A stretch of DNA of 64,000 nt, taken from the NCBI GenBank assembly GCA_022452145.1, contig JAKURY010000003.1, positions 98,986 to 162,985 of the forward strand, given 5' to 3'. Source of the stretch: Acidimicrobiales bacterium (GTDB lineage Bacteria; Actinomycetota; Acidimicrobiia; Acidimicrobiales; MedAcidi-G1). The position numbers and the translations under genes were made by a program. The notes beneath the pieces were generated by a model. That model was not told the DNA's origin and ran no database searches. It saw nothing but the letters and a program-made list of their open reading frames with translations. Positions 1-8,094 of this stretch are shown here, in pieces; the stretch's first letter is position 1, and every line of letters begins with the position of its first letter.

Positions 1-183
1 GACGAGTTCCACGCCGTGAACTCCGCGGACCCCACAGTGGAGTTCCTCCTCCCCGAGGCGTTGGCCGGCCAGCACCGGGAGGGCTCCTTGGACATAGCGG
101 TACTGTCCACCGACGAGGAGTGGATCGGGTTGACCAACCGCGAGGACCTCGAGGTGGTCCGCGCCGCCTTCGCAGACCTATGA
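1..183 (+). CDS. C-terminal end of a nucleotidyltransferase-like protein (partial)
   Basis: An open frame enters from the left edge and ends at the TGA at 181-183, giving the last 60 residues of a protein whose start lies outside the window. The tail contains HAVNSADPTVEFLLPE and then EEWIGLTNREDLEVVR, which resembles the C-terminal end of sugar-phosphate nucleotidyltransferase-fold proteins. With no catalytic N-terminus visible, the family is a guess. It runs in the same direction as the next gene, 46 bases downstream. Confidence 0.5.
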   Translation, partial: DEFHAVNSADPTVEFLLPEALAGQHREGSLDIAVLSTDEEWIGLTNREDLEVVRAAFADL

Positions 184-229
184 CCGGCGCGGCCCTCCGT
201 TCCTCGAGCCGACTACCGGGAGGCCCGGG

Positions 230-1204
230 GTGTTCTTGCTCCGCTTCGACCTGAGGATCCCACCCTTCGTGGAGGGCCTCACCCCGGTCGCCCAGTACGG
301 GGAGATGCTGGAGATGGTCCGATGGGCCGACGATCGGGGCTTCGCCGGGGTGGTCCTGTCAGAGCACCACGGCTGCGAGGACGGTTTCATTAACGCGCCG
401 CTGGCTGTCGCCGGAGCGGTGCTGGGTGCGACGAGGAACCTGTTCTGCTCGGTGTCGGCCCTCCTGCTGCCGCTCCACGACCCGCTCCGGGTTGCCGAGG
501 ACATCGCCGCTCTGGACCTCCTGGCACCCGGGCGCCTCAACGTGGTGGTCGGCATCGGTTACCGGGAGGCAGAGTTCGAGATGTTCGGAAGGGACAGGAG
601 CCGTCGGGGGGCCGATGCCGAGGCCGGCATCCGGACCATGCTCCGGGCGTGGGAGGGGGAGCCGTTCGAGCTGGACGGCCGTACGGCTTGGGTGACCCCT
701 AAGCCGGCGTCGGATCCCCGCTCCCTGCTGGCCGTCGGGGGCTCGGTGGTGGCATCGGCTCGACGCGCCGCCCGGTTGCACCTCCCCTTCATCCCGGCCG
801 TAGAGGACCGGGAACTCCTCGACGCCTACCTCCTGGAATCTGAGGCCTGCGGGCACGGCTCGCCGTTCTGCATGATGCCGAGCGGGGCCGGGCTGGTCAT
901 GGTCACGCGGGACCCCGATGCCCTGTGGGACCGGATAGGCCCCAACCTCCTGTACGACGCCCTTTCCTATGCCTCGTGGCAGTATCCGGACCAGCGGACG
1001 AGTTGGAAGGTGGAGGCCGACGACGTGGAGCAACTTCGGGCGGGCGGCCAGCACCTCATCGTGACTCCGGAGGAGTGTGTGGACCTGGTGTGTGCCGGAG
1101 GCGCCGTCGTCCTCCACCCGTTGTGCGGTGGCATAGATCCGGCCGTCGGATGGGAGTCCCTGCACCTGGTGGTCGACGAGGTCATGCCGGCGTTGGCCGG
1201 ATGA
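230..1204 (+). CDS. Luciferase-like (LLM class) flavin/F420-dependent oxidoreductase
   Basis: 324 residues with the TIM-barrel pattern of the bacterial luciferase superfamily: an N-terminal strand, then [12 protein letters not shown] (the usual SEHH signature), a [17 protein letters not shown] segment, and a C-terminal barrel closure. Members use reduced FMN or F420 on diverse small substrates; fbiC at 29.6-32.0 kb shows this organism makes F420, so either cofactor is possible. GTG start preceded by GGGAGG eight to ten bases upstream. Its stop lies just before the enoyl-CoA hydratase, suggesting an operon. The substrate cannot be read from the sequence. Confidence 0.85.
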   Translation: MFLLRFDLRIPPFVEGLTPVAQYGEMLEMVRWADDRGFAGVVLSEHHGCEDGFINAPLAVAGAVLGATRNLFCSVSALLLPLHDPLRVAEDIAALDLLAPGRLNVVVGIGYREAEFEMFGRDRSRRGADAEAGIRTMLRAWEGEPFELDGRTAWVTPKPASDPRSLLAVGGSVVASARRAARLHLPFIPAVEDRELLDAYLLESEACGHGSPFCMMPSGAGLVMVTRDPDALWDRIGPNLLYDALSYASWQYPDQRTSWKVEADDVEQLRAGGQHLIVTPEECVDLVCAGGAVVLHPLCGGIDPAVGWESLHLVVDEVMPALAG

Positions 1205-1227
1205 CCACCGGTTCTCAAGGAGGAACG

Positions 1228-2028
1228 GTGCCTGACCTGCTGATGGAGAGAGAAGGACCGGTCGTCACCCTGACCATGAACCGGCCGGAGAGGCGCAATG
1301 CCATGACGCTGGCCATGTTCGCCCGCCTGGCTGATGCCTGGGACGAGATCGATGCCGATCCCGACGTCAGGGTCTGCATCCTGACCGGAGCCGGTGACCA
1401 CTTCTCAGCCGGCATGGACCTGCGAGCCATGGCCGGCGACGCCGGCGACAGCGACGACTACGACGTGAAGGGCCGGATGGAACGGGACGGATCGGACTGG
1501 ATCTACGACGGCCTGCTCAAGACGCGTCATCCCCGGGTGCCGGTGATCGCAGCGGTGGAGGGCAACGCCATCGCCGGGGGTACGGAGATCCTGCAGGGGA
1601 CCGAGATCCGGGTGGCTGGAGAGAGCGCCACCTTCGGGGTGTCCGAGGTCCGCTGGTCGCTCTATCCGGGCGGCGGATCGGCTGTACGGCTGGCCAGGCA
1701 GATCCCCTTCACCGAGGCCGCTGACATCCTCCTGACCGGGAAGCACGTGACGGCAACCGAGGCGCGGGCCCTCGGCCTCATCGGCCACGTGGTACCGGAC
1801 GGGACGGCGCTGGAGCGCGCACGCGAGATCGCGGTGACGGTGGCGGCCAACGGCCCGCTGGCAGTGGAGGCGGTTCTGCGCACCCTCAGGGAGACGTCGG
1901 GGATGACCGAGGAGGAGGCCTTCGCCTTCGAGCTCCCGCTCATCCGGTCGGTCTTCTCCTCCGAGGATGCCGGCGAGGGCCCGCTGGCCTTCACCCAGAA
2001 GCGGGCGCCCGACTACAGGCGGCGCTGA
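1228..2028 (+). CDS. Enoyl-CoA hydratase/isomerase family protein
   Basis: 266 residues of crotonase fold. The oxyanion-hole region [10 protein letters not shown] and the two glutamates of canonical hydratases are present (GGTEI and FGVSEVRW), so hydration of 2-enoyl-CoA in fatty-acid or related acyl-CoA breakdown is plausible. The start is taken as GTG 1228 because a perfect AAGGAGG lies at 1217-1223 with ideal spacing; an in-frame ATG at 1201 overlaps the upstream stop but has no such site. Likely cotranscribed with the luciferase-like gene. A paralogue lies at 62158-62919. Confidence 0.9.
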   Translation: MPDLLMEREGPVVTLTMNRPERRNAMTLAMFARLADAWDEIDADPDVRVCILTGAGDHFSAGMDLRAMAGDAGDSDDYDVKGRMERDGSDWIYDGLLKTRHPRVPVIAAVEGNAIAGGTEILQGTEIRVAGESATFGVSEVRWSLYPGGGSAVRLARQIPFTEAADILLTGKHVTATEARALGLIGHVVPDGTALERAREIAVTVAANGPLAVEAVLRTLRETSGMTEEEAFAFELPLIRSVFSSEDAGEGPLAFTQKRAPDYRRR

Positions 2029-2044
2029 CTGGCAGGCCGGATCC

Positions 2045-2680
2045 TCAACGGTCGAAGCGTCCTGCGCCCCGCTCCATGCCGGGAAGGGACGTCTGGAACT
2101 CGAAGCCCGCCGTTGCGGCGTCCCGGAGCACCATCTGCTCGCACTCCGTCCAGTCCAGGGCCCGGGTTCCGGGCACCCCCTGGTTGTAGGGGGCGTCGAA
2201 CAGGATCACCCGGTTGCCGGTCTCCCGGAGGGCCTCGACGTTGTGTGGGGCGTCGTCGACGTACAGGTCCGCCCCCACCTCGGGCTTGTCGCCCATGAAG
2301 CAGATGTCCCGGTACGGGATGCGTACCCGGTCCAGCCATTCGACGGTGTCGGCGATGGCCGTGGCGTGTCCCCAGTTGACGTAGAGGCGATGGGTGATGA
2401 CCCGGATCCGGACCCCGGCGTCGGACAACCTCCAGAGGGACTCGGCTGCGCCGGCGATGACCGGCATCCAGCGCAGCATGCGGTGCTCGGTGACGGCGAG
2501 GTGGTGGAGGCGTTCGAACTCATCGGCCGAGAGCCCCCATTCGGCGAAGTCCCATGAGCGCTCCAGGGGCAGCGAGGCTTCGTCGACGCCGAGCTCGGAG
2601 GCGACCACCGAGCGGAAGGCGGCGGTGTAGTCGCCGCACACCCCGTCCAGGTCGACGCCGAGCACGTACGTGCGATCCAT
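2045..2680 (-). CDS. HAD-family 5'(3')-deoxyribonucleotidase-like hydrolase
   Basis: 211 residues opening with VDLDGVCGDY, the HAD nucleophile motif DxDGV, followed by a helical cap, the VITHR motif II region and the late acidic motif GADLYVDDAPHNVEAL. This layout matches the NT5C-type nucleotidase branch, which dephosphorylates nucleoside monophosphates. The ATG start is preceded by a TACCGT hexamer seven bases upstream and no Shine-Dalgarno site, so the mRNA is probably leaderless. It converges on the enoyl-CoA hydratase with a 16-base gap. Confidence 0.8.
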   Translation of the reverse strand: MDRTYVLGVDLDGVCGDYTAAFRSVVASELGVDEASLPLERSWDFAEWGLSADEFERLHHLAVTEHRMLRWMPVIAGAAESLWRLSDAGVRIRVITHRLYVNWGHATAIADTVEWLDRVRIPYRDICFMGDKPEVGADLYVDDAPHNVEALRETGNRVILFDAPYNQGVPGTRALDWTECEQMVLRDAATAGFEFQTSLPGMERGAGRFDR

Positions 2681-2687
2681 AGCCGAG

Positions 2688-2693
2688 ACGGTA
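2688..2693 (-). promoter_or_regulatory. Leaderless -10 hexamer for the HAD nucleotidase gene
   Basis: Reads TACCGT on the minus strand, then a 7-base spacer to the ATG at 2680. One of the recurring TAnnnT elements in this window. Confidence 0.6.
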
Positions 2694-2719
2694 GTTCGAA
2701 CAGGTCGCGCAGGGCCCGG

Positions 2720-3472
2720 TCAGCCGGCGGTGAGGCCTCCGTCCACCGGGATGATGGCGCCGTGGATGCGGCTTGCCTCGTCGGAGGCCACGAAGGCGAT
2801 GACATTGGCCAACTCTGCCGGGTCGGCCATGTCCCTGAAGCCGATGTAGGGCTGCATCAGGGAGAAGTCGAGGTCCTTCGGCATGGAGTAGTTGCGGGTC
2901 ATGGCCGTGTCCACGCCCCCGGGGGCGATGGCGTTGATCCGGATCGGCTGCTTGATGAACTCCATGGCCAGGGCGCGGGTCATGTTGACCACCGCTCCCT
3001 TGGTCGCCGAGTAGGTGACCGTGTAGGCCTGTCCCATCAGGCCGGCGTTCGACGCGATGTTGACGATGTTGCCGTGGGTCTCGAGCAGGTGGGGGATGGC
3101 GGCCTGACAGCACCAGAACACCCCGGACACGTTGACGCCCAGCATCCGGTTCCAGGTCTCCTCGGTAGCGTCGGCGACGTGCTCGCTCCAGGCCACCCCC
3201 GCGATGTTGGCCAATACGTCGAGCCGCCCGTGGGAGGACACGGCCTCGTCGACGGCGGTCCTGCAGCACCCCCGGTCCGACACGTCACCTACCGTCGTGG
3301 TCATGTTCCCGCCGGCGTCGGCCACCTCGGCGGCTACGGCGGCCAGACCGTCGCCGTCGCGGTCGAAGCCTGCGATGGCGGCCCCGTCGGCGGCCATGAG
3401 GAGTGCCGTTGCCCTGCCGATCCCCGAGGCCGCACCGGTGAGCAGGGCCACCCTTCCGTCGAATCGACCCAT
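2720..3472 (-). CDS. Short-chain dehydrogenase/reductase (SDR)
   Basis: 250 residues, the normal length for a classical SDR. TGAASGIGR near residue 15 is the nucleotide-binding glycine motif, NIAG follows the fourth strand, and the catalytic Ser (NIAS), Tyr and Lys (YSATKG) are all present. It should be an NAD(P)-dependent oxidoreductase of a hydroxyl or carbonyl compound; substrate unknown. A GGGAGC Shine-Dalgarno-like site precedes the ATG. It lies between two repair or salvage genes on the same strand with no clear pathway context. Confidence 0.9.
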   Translation of the reverse strand: MGRFDGRVALLTGAASGIGRATALLMAADGAAIAGFDRDGDGLAAVAAEVADAGGNMTTTVGDVSDRGCCRTAVDEAVSSHGRLDVLANIAGVAWSEHVADATEETWNRMLGVNVSGVFWCCQAAIPHLLETHGNIVNIASNAGLMGQAYTVTYSATKGAVVNMTRALAMEFIKQPIRINAIAPGGVDTAMTRNYSMPKDLDFSLMQPYIGFRDMADPAELANVIAFVASDEASRIHGAIIPVDGGLTAG

Positions 3473-3545
3473 GGCGTCTGCTCCCTGTTCTCCCCGGCGG
3501 CGTCTCGTTCCGTGACGGGGACCGTAGCGGTCGGGATCCGCCCGT

Positions 3546-4193
3546 TCAGAGGCGGGAAGCTTCCAGCCTCCGGCCCGTCGGGCTGTCTACGACGGCTGGA
3601 TCGAACTCCCGTCCCCGTGGGCAGCGGAAGGCGACGCTGACCCGGGCCGGGGCATGGGATGCCTTGGGTACGGAGTGCTCGAAGCGGTGCTGGGTCGGAC
3701 CACCCATCACGAGCAGGTCGCCCGAGACGAGGTTCCATGCGTGCGATGGCCCACCTCCGCGGGGCCGGACCCGGAACGTACGCGGGCCTCCCAGGGAGAC
3801 GAGTGCCACAGTCTCGTGCTCGGCACCGGGGCGGAAGCGGTCACCGTGCCAGGCCACGCTGTCGTTGCCGTCACGGTAGAGGTTCGCCCAGCTGGCCGTG
3901 AACGCCTGATCGTAGTGGTGGGCCAATCGGGCGGCCATCCGGCACAGCGGGGCAGATGGCCTGGCGATCCCCGTGCTGAGCCTCGGCTCGATCACCTCGC
4001 GGTCCACGATCCAGCGGCTGTGTGAACGCCAGTCCAGGGTCCCCAGCAACTCCAGGTGGAGGTCGTCGGCACCGGCAGCCCACCTGTCGACGTGGTCGAT
4101 CCAGCAGTCGCCGTCGAGCATCGTCCTCCGGACCCGGTCGGTGATCTCGGCGAGGGCGAAGGGCAGGGTGCCGAAGAGGGTGGCCTGCATCAC
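3546..4193 (-). CDS. alkB: AlkB-type 2-oxoglutarate/Fe(II)-dependent dioxygenase
   Basis: 215 residues. The iron facial triad appears as WHGD (His116, Asp118) and His173 in FEHSVPK, and the 2-oxoglutarate-binding RVSVAFR supplies the R-x5-R pair. NLYRDGNDSVAWH matches the AlkB substrate-entry strand. The family oxidatively removes alkyl groups from DNA or RNA bases; the nearest subgroup is probably the ALKBH2/3-like bacterial form. GTG at 4193 and ATG at 4190 are adjacent; a TAGGCT hexamer seven bases upstream favours the GTG as a leaderless start. Confidence 0.88.
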   Translation of the reverse strand: MMQATLFGTLPFALAEITDRVRRTMLDGDCWIDHVDRWAAGADDLHLELLGTLDWRSHSRWIVDREVIEPRLSTGIARPSAPLCRMAARLAHHYDQAFTASWANLYRDGNDSVAWHGDRFRPGAEHETVALVSLGGPRTFRVRPRGGGPSHAWNLVSGDLLVMGGPTQHRFEHSVPKASHAPARVSVAFRCPRGREFDPAVVDSPTGRRLEASRL

Positions 4194-4200
4194 GGAGACG

Positions 4201-4206
4201 AGCCTA
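4201..4206 (-). promoter_or_regulatory. Leaderless -10 hexamer for alkB
   Basis: TAGGCT on the minus strand with a 7-base spacer to the GTG at 4193; no Shine-Dalgarno sequence lies between. Confidence 0.6.
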
Positions 4207-4250
4207 GTCGGGGCCGAACAAGTGTTCGACTACGGTTCTTGATCTGAGAT

Positions 4251-4318
4251 CTGGTGGAAAGCGACCTCCAGACCCGGGACCTGCAGGCAAGCGAGCTCCA
4301 TCCCTGGTGGAAAACGAC
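4251..4318. repeat. Pair of 15-bp direct repeats upstream of alkB
   Basis: CTGGTGGAAAGCGAC (4251-4265) recurs as CTGGTGGAAAACGAC (4304-4318), 14 of 15 bases identical and 53 bp apart, about five helical turns. A shorter pair, GCGACCTCCA (4261-4270) and GCGAGCTCCA (4291-4300), lies between. The block sits upstream of the alkB start and merges into the terminator of the next gene, so it could be an operator or simply a local duplication. Confidence 0.45.
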
Positions 4319-4354
4319 GAGGGCCCCGCCGCCCGGAGGCGACGGGGCCCTCGT
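4317..4354 (-). terminator. Rho-independent terminator of the small membrane protein gene
   Basis: A perfect 12-bp inverted repeat (ACGAGGGCCCCG and its complement) encloses a 14-base loop. Read on the minus strand it is followed after two bases by TTTT. It lies 11 bases beyond the stop of the 106-residue gene, as expected for an intrinsic terminator. Confidence 0.8.
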
Positions 4355-4365
4355 TCAGGCTTGGG

Positions 4366-4686
4366 TCAGCGAGCCAGACCCCTGCCGAGAGCGGAGACCG
4401 CAGCGTCCTTCACCGGTATGAAGGCGCAGATCGCCAGCGCGGTCCCGACGTCGGAACCGAAGTCGCCCATGCCGAGGATCTCGGTCGAAGCCCCGTAGCC
4501 GAAGCCACCCACCTCGCTGACCACGACGAACAGATACGCCCAGATCAGGTTCAGGTTGGATCCCACGACCGGAAGACCGCTCAGCATCGAGCCGACACCG
4601 ACGGTGTCGAGGATGCTGTTGAGCACGGCCAGAACACCCTGGAAGATCATCGCCAGGACGATCAGGGTGAGAATTGTTGACATCAT
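4366..4686 (-). CDS. Small membrane protein of unknown function
   Basis: 106 residues, not assigned to a family. An N-terminal hydrophobic helix (about residues 4-25), a Gly/Ser-rich loop, a second hydrophobic segment (about 47-63) and a third weaker one (about 83-97) suggest two or three membrane passes. Two ATG codons sit in tandem at 4686 and 4683; AAAGGGG about ten bases upstream may serve as ribosome site. It stands alone, with a strong terminator directly after it and a comparatively AT-rich upstream region, suggesting an independently expressed and perhaps abundant protein. Confidence 0.65.
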   Translation of the reverse strand: MMSTILTLIVLAMIFQGVLAVLNSILDTVGVGSMLSGLPVVGSNLNLIWAYLFVVVSEVGGFGYGASTEILGMGDFGSDVGTALAICAFIPVKDAAVSALGRGLAR

Positions 4687-4835
4687 TGGATGGGTACCCC
4701 TTTGGTTGAGAGACGGACCCTGCCTCCGGAGTTCCGGACCGGGCCGTTGAACAGAACGCTAAATGAAATGCCACGGTACATCGCGGCAATCCGTAACCTA
4801 TTCGCAACATCCACTGAGCGAAAGGCCTATCGCAC

Positions 4836-4841
4836 TATTCT
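4836..4841 (+). promoter_or_regulatory. Leaderless -10 hexamer for the first SGNH hydrolase
   Basis: TATTCT with a 9-base spacer to the ATG at 4851, inside an AT-enriched divergent intergenic region (about 4757-4841). Confidence 0.55.
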
Positions 4842-4850
4842 TCCCGCCCG

Positions 4851-6026
4851 ATGACCGGCCCGGCCCGAAGCCCCCGCCGGAGCGCCGCCCGCCTTCTCTG
4901 GACGGCGGTCACGGTCCTGGTCCTGGCCAGCCTCCTGGCACCCGATGTCGCCGACCGGTGGGCTGACACGCAACCCGAGGGCTGGCGGCGCGACGTGGCC
5001 GGTGGGTGGGCTACGCCGGCGGGTCGGATCTCACGGGCCCTGGCACTGGACGAGCCGCTCGAACGGGTGCAGGGAGTATTCGATGGGACCAAACCCACGG
5101 TGACCTTTGCCCCAGCGATCAGGGAGTTGGATGCCGCCACGCCATCGTCGATTCTCCGACCTGCGGAGGCAAACGGGCAGGTGGAGGTTCCGGACCTGGA
5201 GGTGCCACCGGAACCCGGCGTGACGACCACCGACCAGTCGGGTAGTGCCGCGCCGGCTGGGAGCGTCGACCAGTCGGGTAGTGCCGCGCCGGCTGGGAGC
5301 GTCGACCAGTCGGGTAGTGCCGCGCCGGAAGAGCCTGCCGGACCGTCGGACACCGTCGCCCCGCGCAGGGCCTCGGCAGGGGATCCCCTCCGGATCCTGG
5401 CGGTGGGCGACTCTCTGATGCTCGACCTGCAGTGGGGCATGGAGCGGAATTTTGACCGGCGACCCGACGTGCTCGTGGAGGGGCGTGGCGCGCTCGGCTT
5501 CGGGTTCACCGTGCCCCACTGGGACTGGGACGACGGCGTGCTGGTCGACTACGCCGTGCTGGTGGCCGAGGTCCGACCCGACGTGGTCGTCGTGATGATC
5601 GGTGCCAACGAATTCGAGGGGTACGTGCTCGATGGCGAGGGGCTGGTGCCCGGGTCGGAGCGCTGGGCCAGCGTCCTGGCTGAACGGGCAGACGAGGCCA
5701 TGGCCCGATGGCGGGCCGACGGCGCCCACGTCTACTGGTGGACCACCCCCCGGATGCGGGACCCGAGGTTCCTCACCGACTCCCTGAACGCGATCTGGGC
5801 GTCGACGACAGCGGCCTGGGGATCCGGGGCCACCGACCTGGACTCGATGGACGTCCTGGGTGACGAGACAGGCGCCTACCGGGACCAGATGGTCGACGAG
5901 GACGGTCGGACGGTCGCGCTCCGCAAGGACCACGGGGTGCACTTCCACGAGGTCGGCGCCGACCTGCTGGCCCGCCAACTGGAGGACCGACTGGTGGGCG
6001 ATGGTTGGTTGATGGCGGGGGGCTGA
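4851..6026 (+). CDS. Membrane-anchored SGNH/GDSL hydrolase with repeat linker
   Basis: 391 residues. An N-terminal hydrophobic helix (about 14-32) anchors or exports the protein; residues about 120-175 form a Pro/Ser/Ala-rich linker containing a threefold DQSGSAAPAGSV repeat; the C-terminal domain has the SGNH blocks AVGDSLMLDL (Ser nucleophile), IGANEFEG (Asn) and a closing Asp/His pair in KDHGVHFHEVG. SGNH domains of this kind add or remove acyl groups on extracellular sugars. Its position at the edge of a glycosyltransferase cluster fits O-acyl editing of a surface glycan. Confidence 0.8.
   Translation: MTGPARSPRRSAARLLWTAVTVLVLASLLAPDVADRWADTQPEGWRRDVAGGWATPAGRISRALALDEPLERVQGVFDGTKPTVTFAPAIRELDAATPSSILRPAEANGQVEVPDLEVPPEPGVTTTDQSGSAAPAGSVDQSGSAAPAGSVDQSGSAAPEEPAGPSDTVAPRRASAGDPLRILAVGDSLMLDLQWGMERNFDRRPDVLVEGRGALGFGFTVPHWDWDDGVLVDYAVLVAEVRPDVVVVMIGANEFEGYVLDGEGLVPGSERWASVLAERADEAMARWRADGAHVYWWTTPRMRDPRFLTDSLNAIWASTTAAWGSGATDLDSMDVLGDETGAYRDQMVDEDGRTVALRKDHGVHFHEVGADLLARQLEDRLVGDGWLMAGG
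5232..5327 (+). repeat. 36-bp in-frame tandem repeat in the SGNH linker
   Basis: Two identical 36-base units (5232-5267 and 5268-5303) and a partial third (5304-5327) encode DQSGSAAPAGSV. Identity at synonymous positions implies recent duplication or ongoing copy-number variation. Confidence 0.9.
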
Positions 6027-6050
6027 CCGACGGCCTCAGCCCGACGTCCG

Positions 6051-6392
6051 CTAGTCGCCGTAATCCGACCCCTTCAGCAGGGCGAGTTCCTCGGCCAGGG
6101 CCCGGATCCGCTTCTCCATCCGGGACAGCTCGTAGGAGAAGTGCATGGTGAGGAGCAGCAGGAAGCCGATGGCCAGCAGCAGGAAGAGGGTGGGTTGGTA
6201 CCAGATTCCGAGTTGGTCGGCCGCCCTGTCGAGGAGGGTGGGAACCGAGGCGGTGACGGCCAGAACCAGGCCGACCGTCAGCCAGAGCACGGTGTACTTG
6301 GCCTTCAGGACCTGACGCCTGACGAGGCGCACGATGACCACCACGGCGATGACGGTGAGGCCCGCCAGCAGGGCGTGGGTCTGCACGGTCAC
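6051..6392 (-). CDS. DUF2304-type small membrane protein
   Basis: 113 residues with three hydrophobic stretches (about 8-25, 36-54, 68-86) and a charged C-terminal helix that may form a coiled coil (ELSRMEKRIRALAEELALL). This matches DUF2304 proteins, which typically sit beside GT2 glycosyltransferases of the dolichol/polyprenol-phosphate sugar synthase type and are thought to anchor or assist them. Its start overlaps the stop of the GT2 gene by four bases, so the two are translationally coupled. Confidence 0.8.
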   Translation of the reverse strand: MTVQTHALLAGLTVIAVVVIVRLVRRQVLKAKYTVLWLTVGLVLAVTASVPTLLDRAADQLGIWYQPTLFLLLAIGFLLLLTMHFSYELSRMEKRIRALAEELALLKGSDYGD

Positions 6393-7099
6393 GACGCGAG
6401 CCTCCGGACACGTCCGCGGTCAGTCCCGCCGGCGACGAGGACGATCAGGAGCCGGACGAAGTGGTAGGCCAGCCGGAGGTTGCGGTTCGACGCCCTCCCG
6501 CCAGCCCGGTCGTGCATCACGACCGGCACCTCCCGGACGGTGAACCCCCGTCGGACGGCCAGGACGAGGGCCTCGACCGACTCCATGTACTCGGCCGGGT
6601 ACTCGGTCGCGAAGAGCTCCAGGACGGGACGTCGGAACGCCCGGAAGCCCGATGAGGTGTCCGTGAAGTTCTGCCGGCAGATCCATGTGACGAGACGGCG
6701 TAGTAGGGCCATGGCCATGCCACGGCTCCGGCCCACCCGGTAGCCCCGTTCGCCGATGAACCTGCTGCCGATGACCATGTCGGCATCCGCCAGGCCAGCC
6801 AGCAGCACCCCGACCTGTGTGGCGTCGTGCTGGCCGTCGGCGTCGAACTGGTAGGCCTGGTCGTAGTCCTGCTCCACGGCATACCGGAATCCGAGCCGCA
6901 GGGCGCCGCCGATGCCGAGGTTGAAGGGCAGGCGGAGGCAGGTAGCGCCCGCCGCCCTGGCGACGACAGCCGTGTCGTCCGTGGACCCGTCGTCGACCAC
7001 CACGAGGTCGTGGTCCGGATTGTGTCCGGCCAGCTCGGCCAGAACCTCGGGGAGGGCGTCGGCCTCGTTGAAGGCGGGAATGATCACCGCGGTGCGCAC
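6389..7099 (-). CDS. Glycosyltransferase family 2, polyprenyl-phosphate sugar synthase-like
   Basis: 236 residues of GT-A fold. VIIPAFNEADALPEVL opens the domain, VVDDGSTDDT binds the nucleotide, and the metal-binding DxD is QFDADGQHD. Length and motifs fit dolichol-phosphate mannose synthase relatives that load a sugar onto a lipid carrier; such lipid-linked sugars feed the polytopic transferases encoded at 9.3-17.1 kb. GTG start, with TACCGT six bases upstream and no Shine-Dalgarno site. The downstream DUF2304 gene overlaps its stop. Confidence 0.9.
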   Translation of the reverse strand: MRTAVIIPAFNEADALPEVLAELAGHNPDHDLVVVDDGSTDDTAVVARAAGATCLRLPFNLGIGGALRLGFRYAVEQDYDQAYQFDADGQHDATQVGVLLAGLADADMVIGSRFIGERGYRVGRSRGMAMALLRRLVTWICRQNFTDTSSGFRAFRRPVLELFATEYPAEYMESVEALVLAVRRGFTVREVPVVMHDRAGGRASNRNLRLAYHFVRLLIVLVAGGTDRGRVRRLAS

Positions 7100-7105
7100 C
7101 CCGCC

Positions 7106-7111
7106 ACGGTA
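7106..7111 (-). promoter_or_regulatory. Leaderless -10 hexamer for the GT2 gene
   Basis: TACCGT on the minus strand, 6-base spacer to the GTG at 7099. Confidence 0.6.
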
Positions 7112-7157
7112 CCGCCCACTCCGGGCGGCTGATCCAGGCGACCCGTCGGTCGGCGGA

Positions 7158-8087
7158 TCAGTAGGCGTCGAAGTCCAGGAACTCGAACGATGTGAGCAAG
7201 ATGCCGGCGTCGCCGATCGGGGAGCCCCCGTCGTCGGTGAAGCGGTGCAGTATCAGCTCCAGCGGGCTGGGCTGGAGGCGCCGCGGAATGCGCGGGCCGG
7301 TGAAGTGGACGCCGTGGTTGGCTCCCCAGTGGAGAACGAACGGAGTCCGGTGGTGGGCGGCCAGCGCTGCGGCCAGCGGCCCGGACGGTAGCGGGCCCGT
7401 CGCCGGCCGACGGAGGAGCACCTTGAGCAGGACGGCGACCCGGACCGGACCGGCCCGGGCGGTTGTGCTGACCAGGAGGACGTCCCGGCCGATGTGGAGG
7501 ACGTAGTCGGCACCGGGCCGGGCGAGGCGCCAACGCAGGAGCTCGGCGTTCCAGACGGTGGCGTGGCCGGTCGACGGGGAGCCGGTGGGCGCCGGAAGGA
7601 GCTCATCGAGGCGATCGCCGGCAAGCAGGCCGTCGTCCACCCCGAGGTGGGTGAACTGCTCGCTGCCGGGCCGGGGAAGCAGGAGTCGTGCCGGCAGCTG
7701 GGCCAGCTCCTGCCATCCCATGGTCTTCACCATACGGGGGGCTGACTCGGTGTTAGCCACCCCGAGGATGCCGTCCAGCCCGGCGGCGGCCCCGGCCCGG
7801 TAGCTGGCCTCCACCGTCCGGCGGTAGGTCCCGGTTCCGCGGGCATCGGGATGCACGCAGAGGTCCACGCCGAGGCCGAGGCGGAGCGTCCGGCCATCGG
7901 CCGCCAGTAGGCGGATGGGGATCAGGGCATAATTTCCCACCTGCCTGTCGTCGGCGTCGACCCGACCCACGGCCGCCTCGCCCTCCGGGTTGGCCTGGTA
8001 GTACCACTCGAGGTGGTGGCGGCCGATCGGCGGATCGAAGCCGAACACGTCGTTGAGCAGCGTGACGGTGGCCCGTAGGTCCTCCAC
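7158..8087 (-). CDS. GNAT-like acyltransferase of a surface glycan cluster
   Basis: 309 residues. The N-terminal half shows a GNAT-like acyl-CoA core: a strand with VGNYALIPIRLL, then VDLCVHPDARGTGTYR resembling the pyrophosphate-binding R/Q-x-x-G-x-G/A loop. The C-terminal half could be a second, degenerate GNAT fold, as in peptidyl- or sugar-modifying double-GNAT enzymes. GTG start with GAGG upstream; the stop of the preceding small membrane protein gene is seven bases away. The acceptor is unknown; amino-sugar acylation is a reasonable guess from context. Confidence 0.65.
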   Translation of the reverse strand: MEDLRATVTLLNDVFGFDPPIGRHHLEWYYQANPEGEAAVGRVDADDRQVGNYALIPIRLLAADGRTLRLGLGVDLCVHPDARGTGTYRRTVEASYRAGAAAGLDGILGVANTESAPRMVKTMGWQELAQLPARLLLPRPGSEQFTHLGVDDGLLAGDRLDELLPAPTGSPSTGHATVWNAELLRWRLARPGADYVLHIGRDVLLVSTTARAGPVRVAVLLKVLLRRPATGPLPSGPLAAALAAHHRTPFVLHWGANHGVHFTGPRIPRRLQPSPLELILHRFTDDGGSPIGDAGILLTSFEFLDFDAY

Positions 8088-8094
8088 TGCGACC

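Noticed and set aside
1201..1227. ATG 1201 as start of the first enoyl-CoA hydratase
   Set aside because: It overlaps the upstream stop but has no ribosome site; AAGGAGG at 1217-1223 points to GTG 1228 instead.
5232..5327. CRISPR array
   Set aside because: The 36-bp repeats are directly adjacent with no spacers and encode an in-frame peptide repeat.
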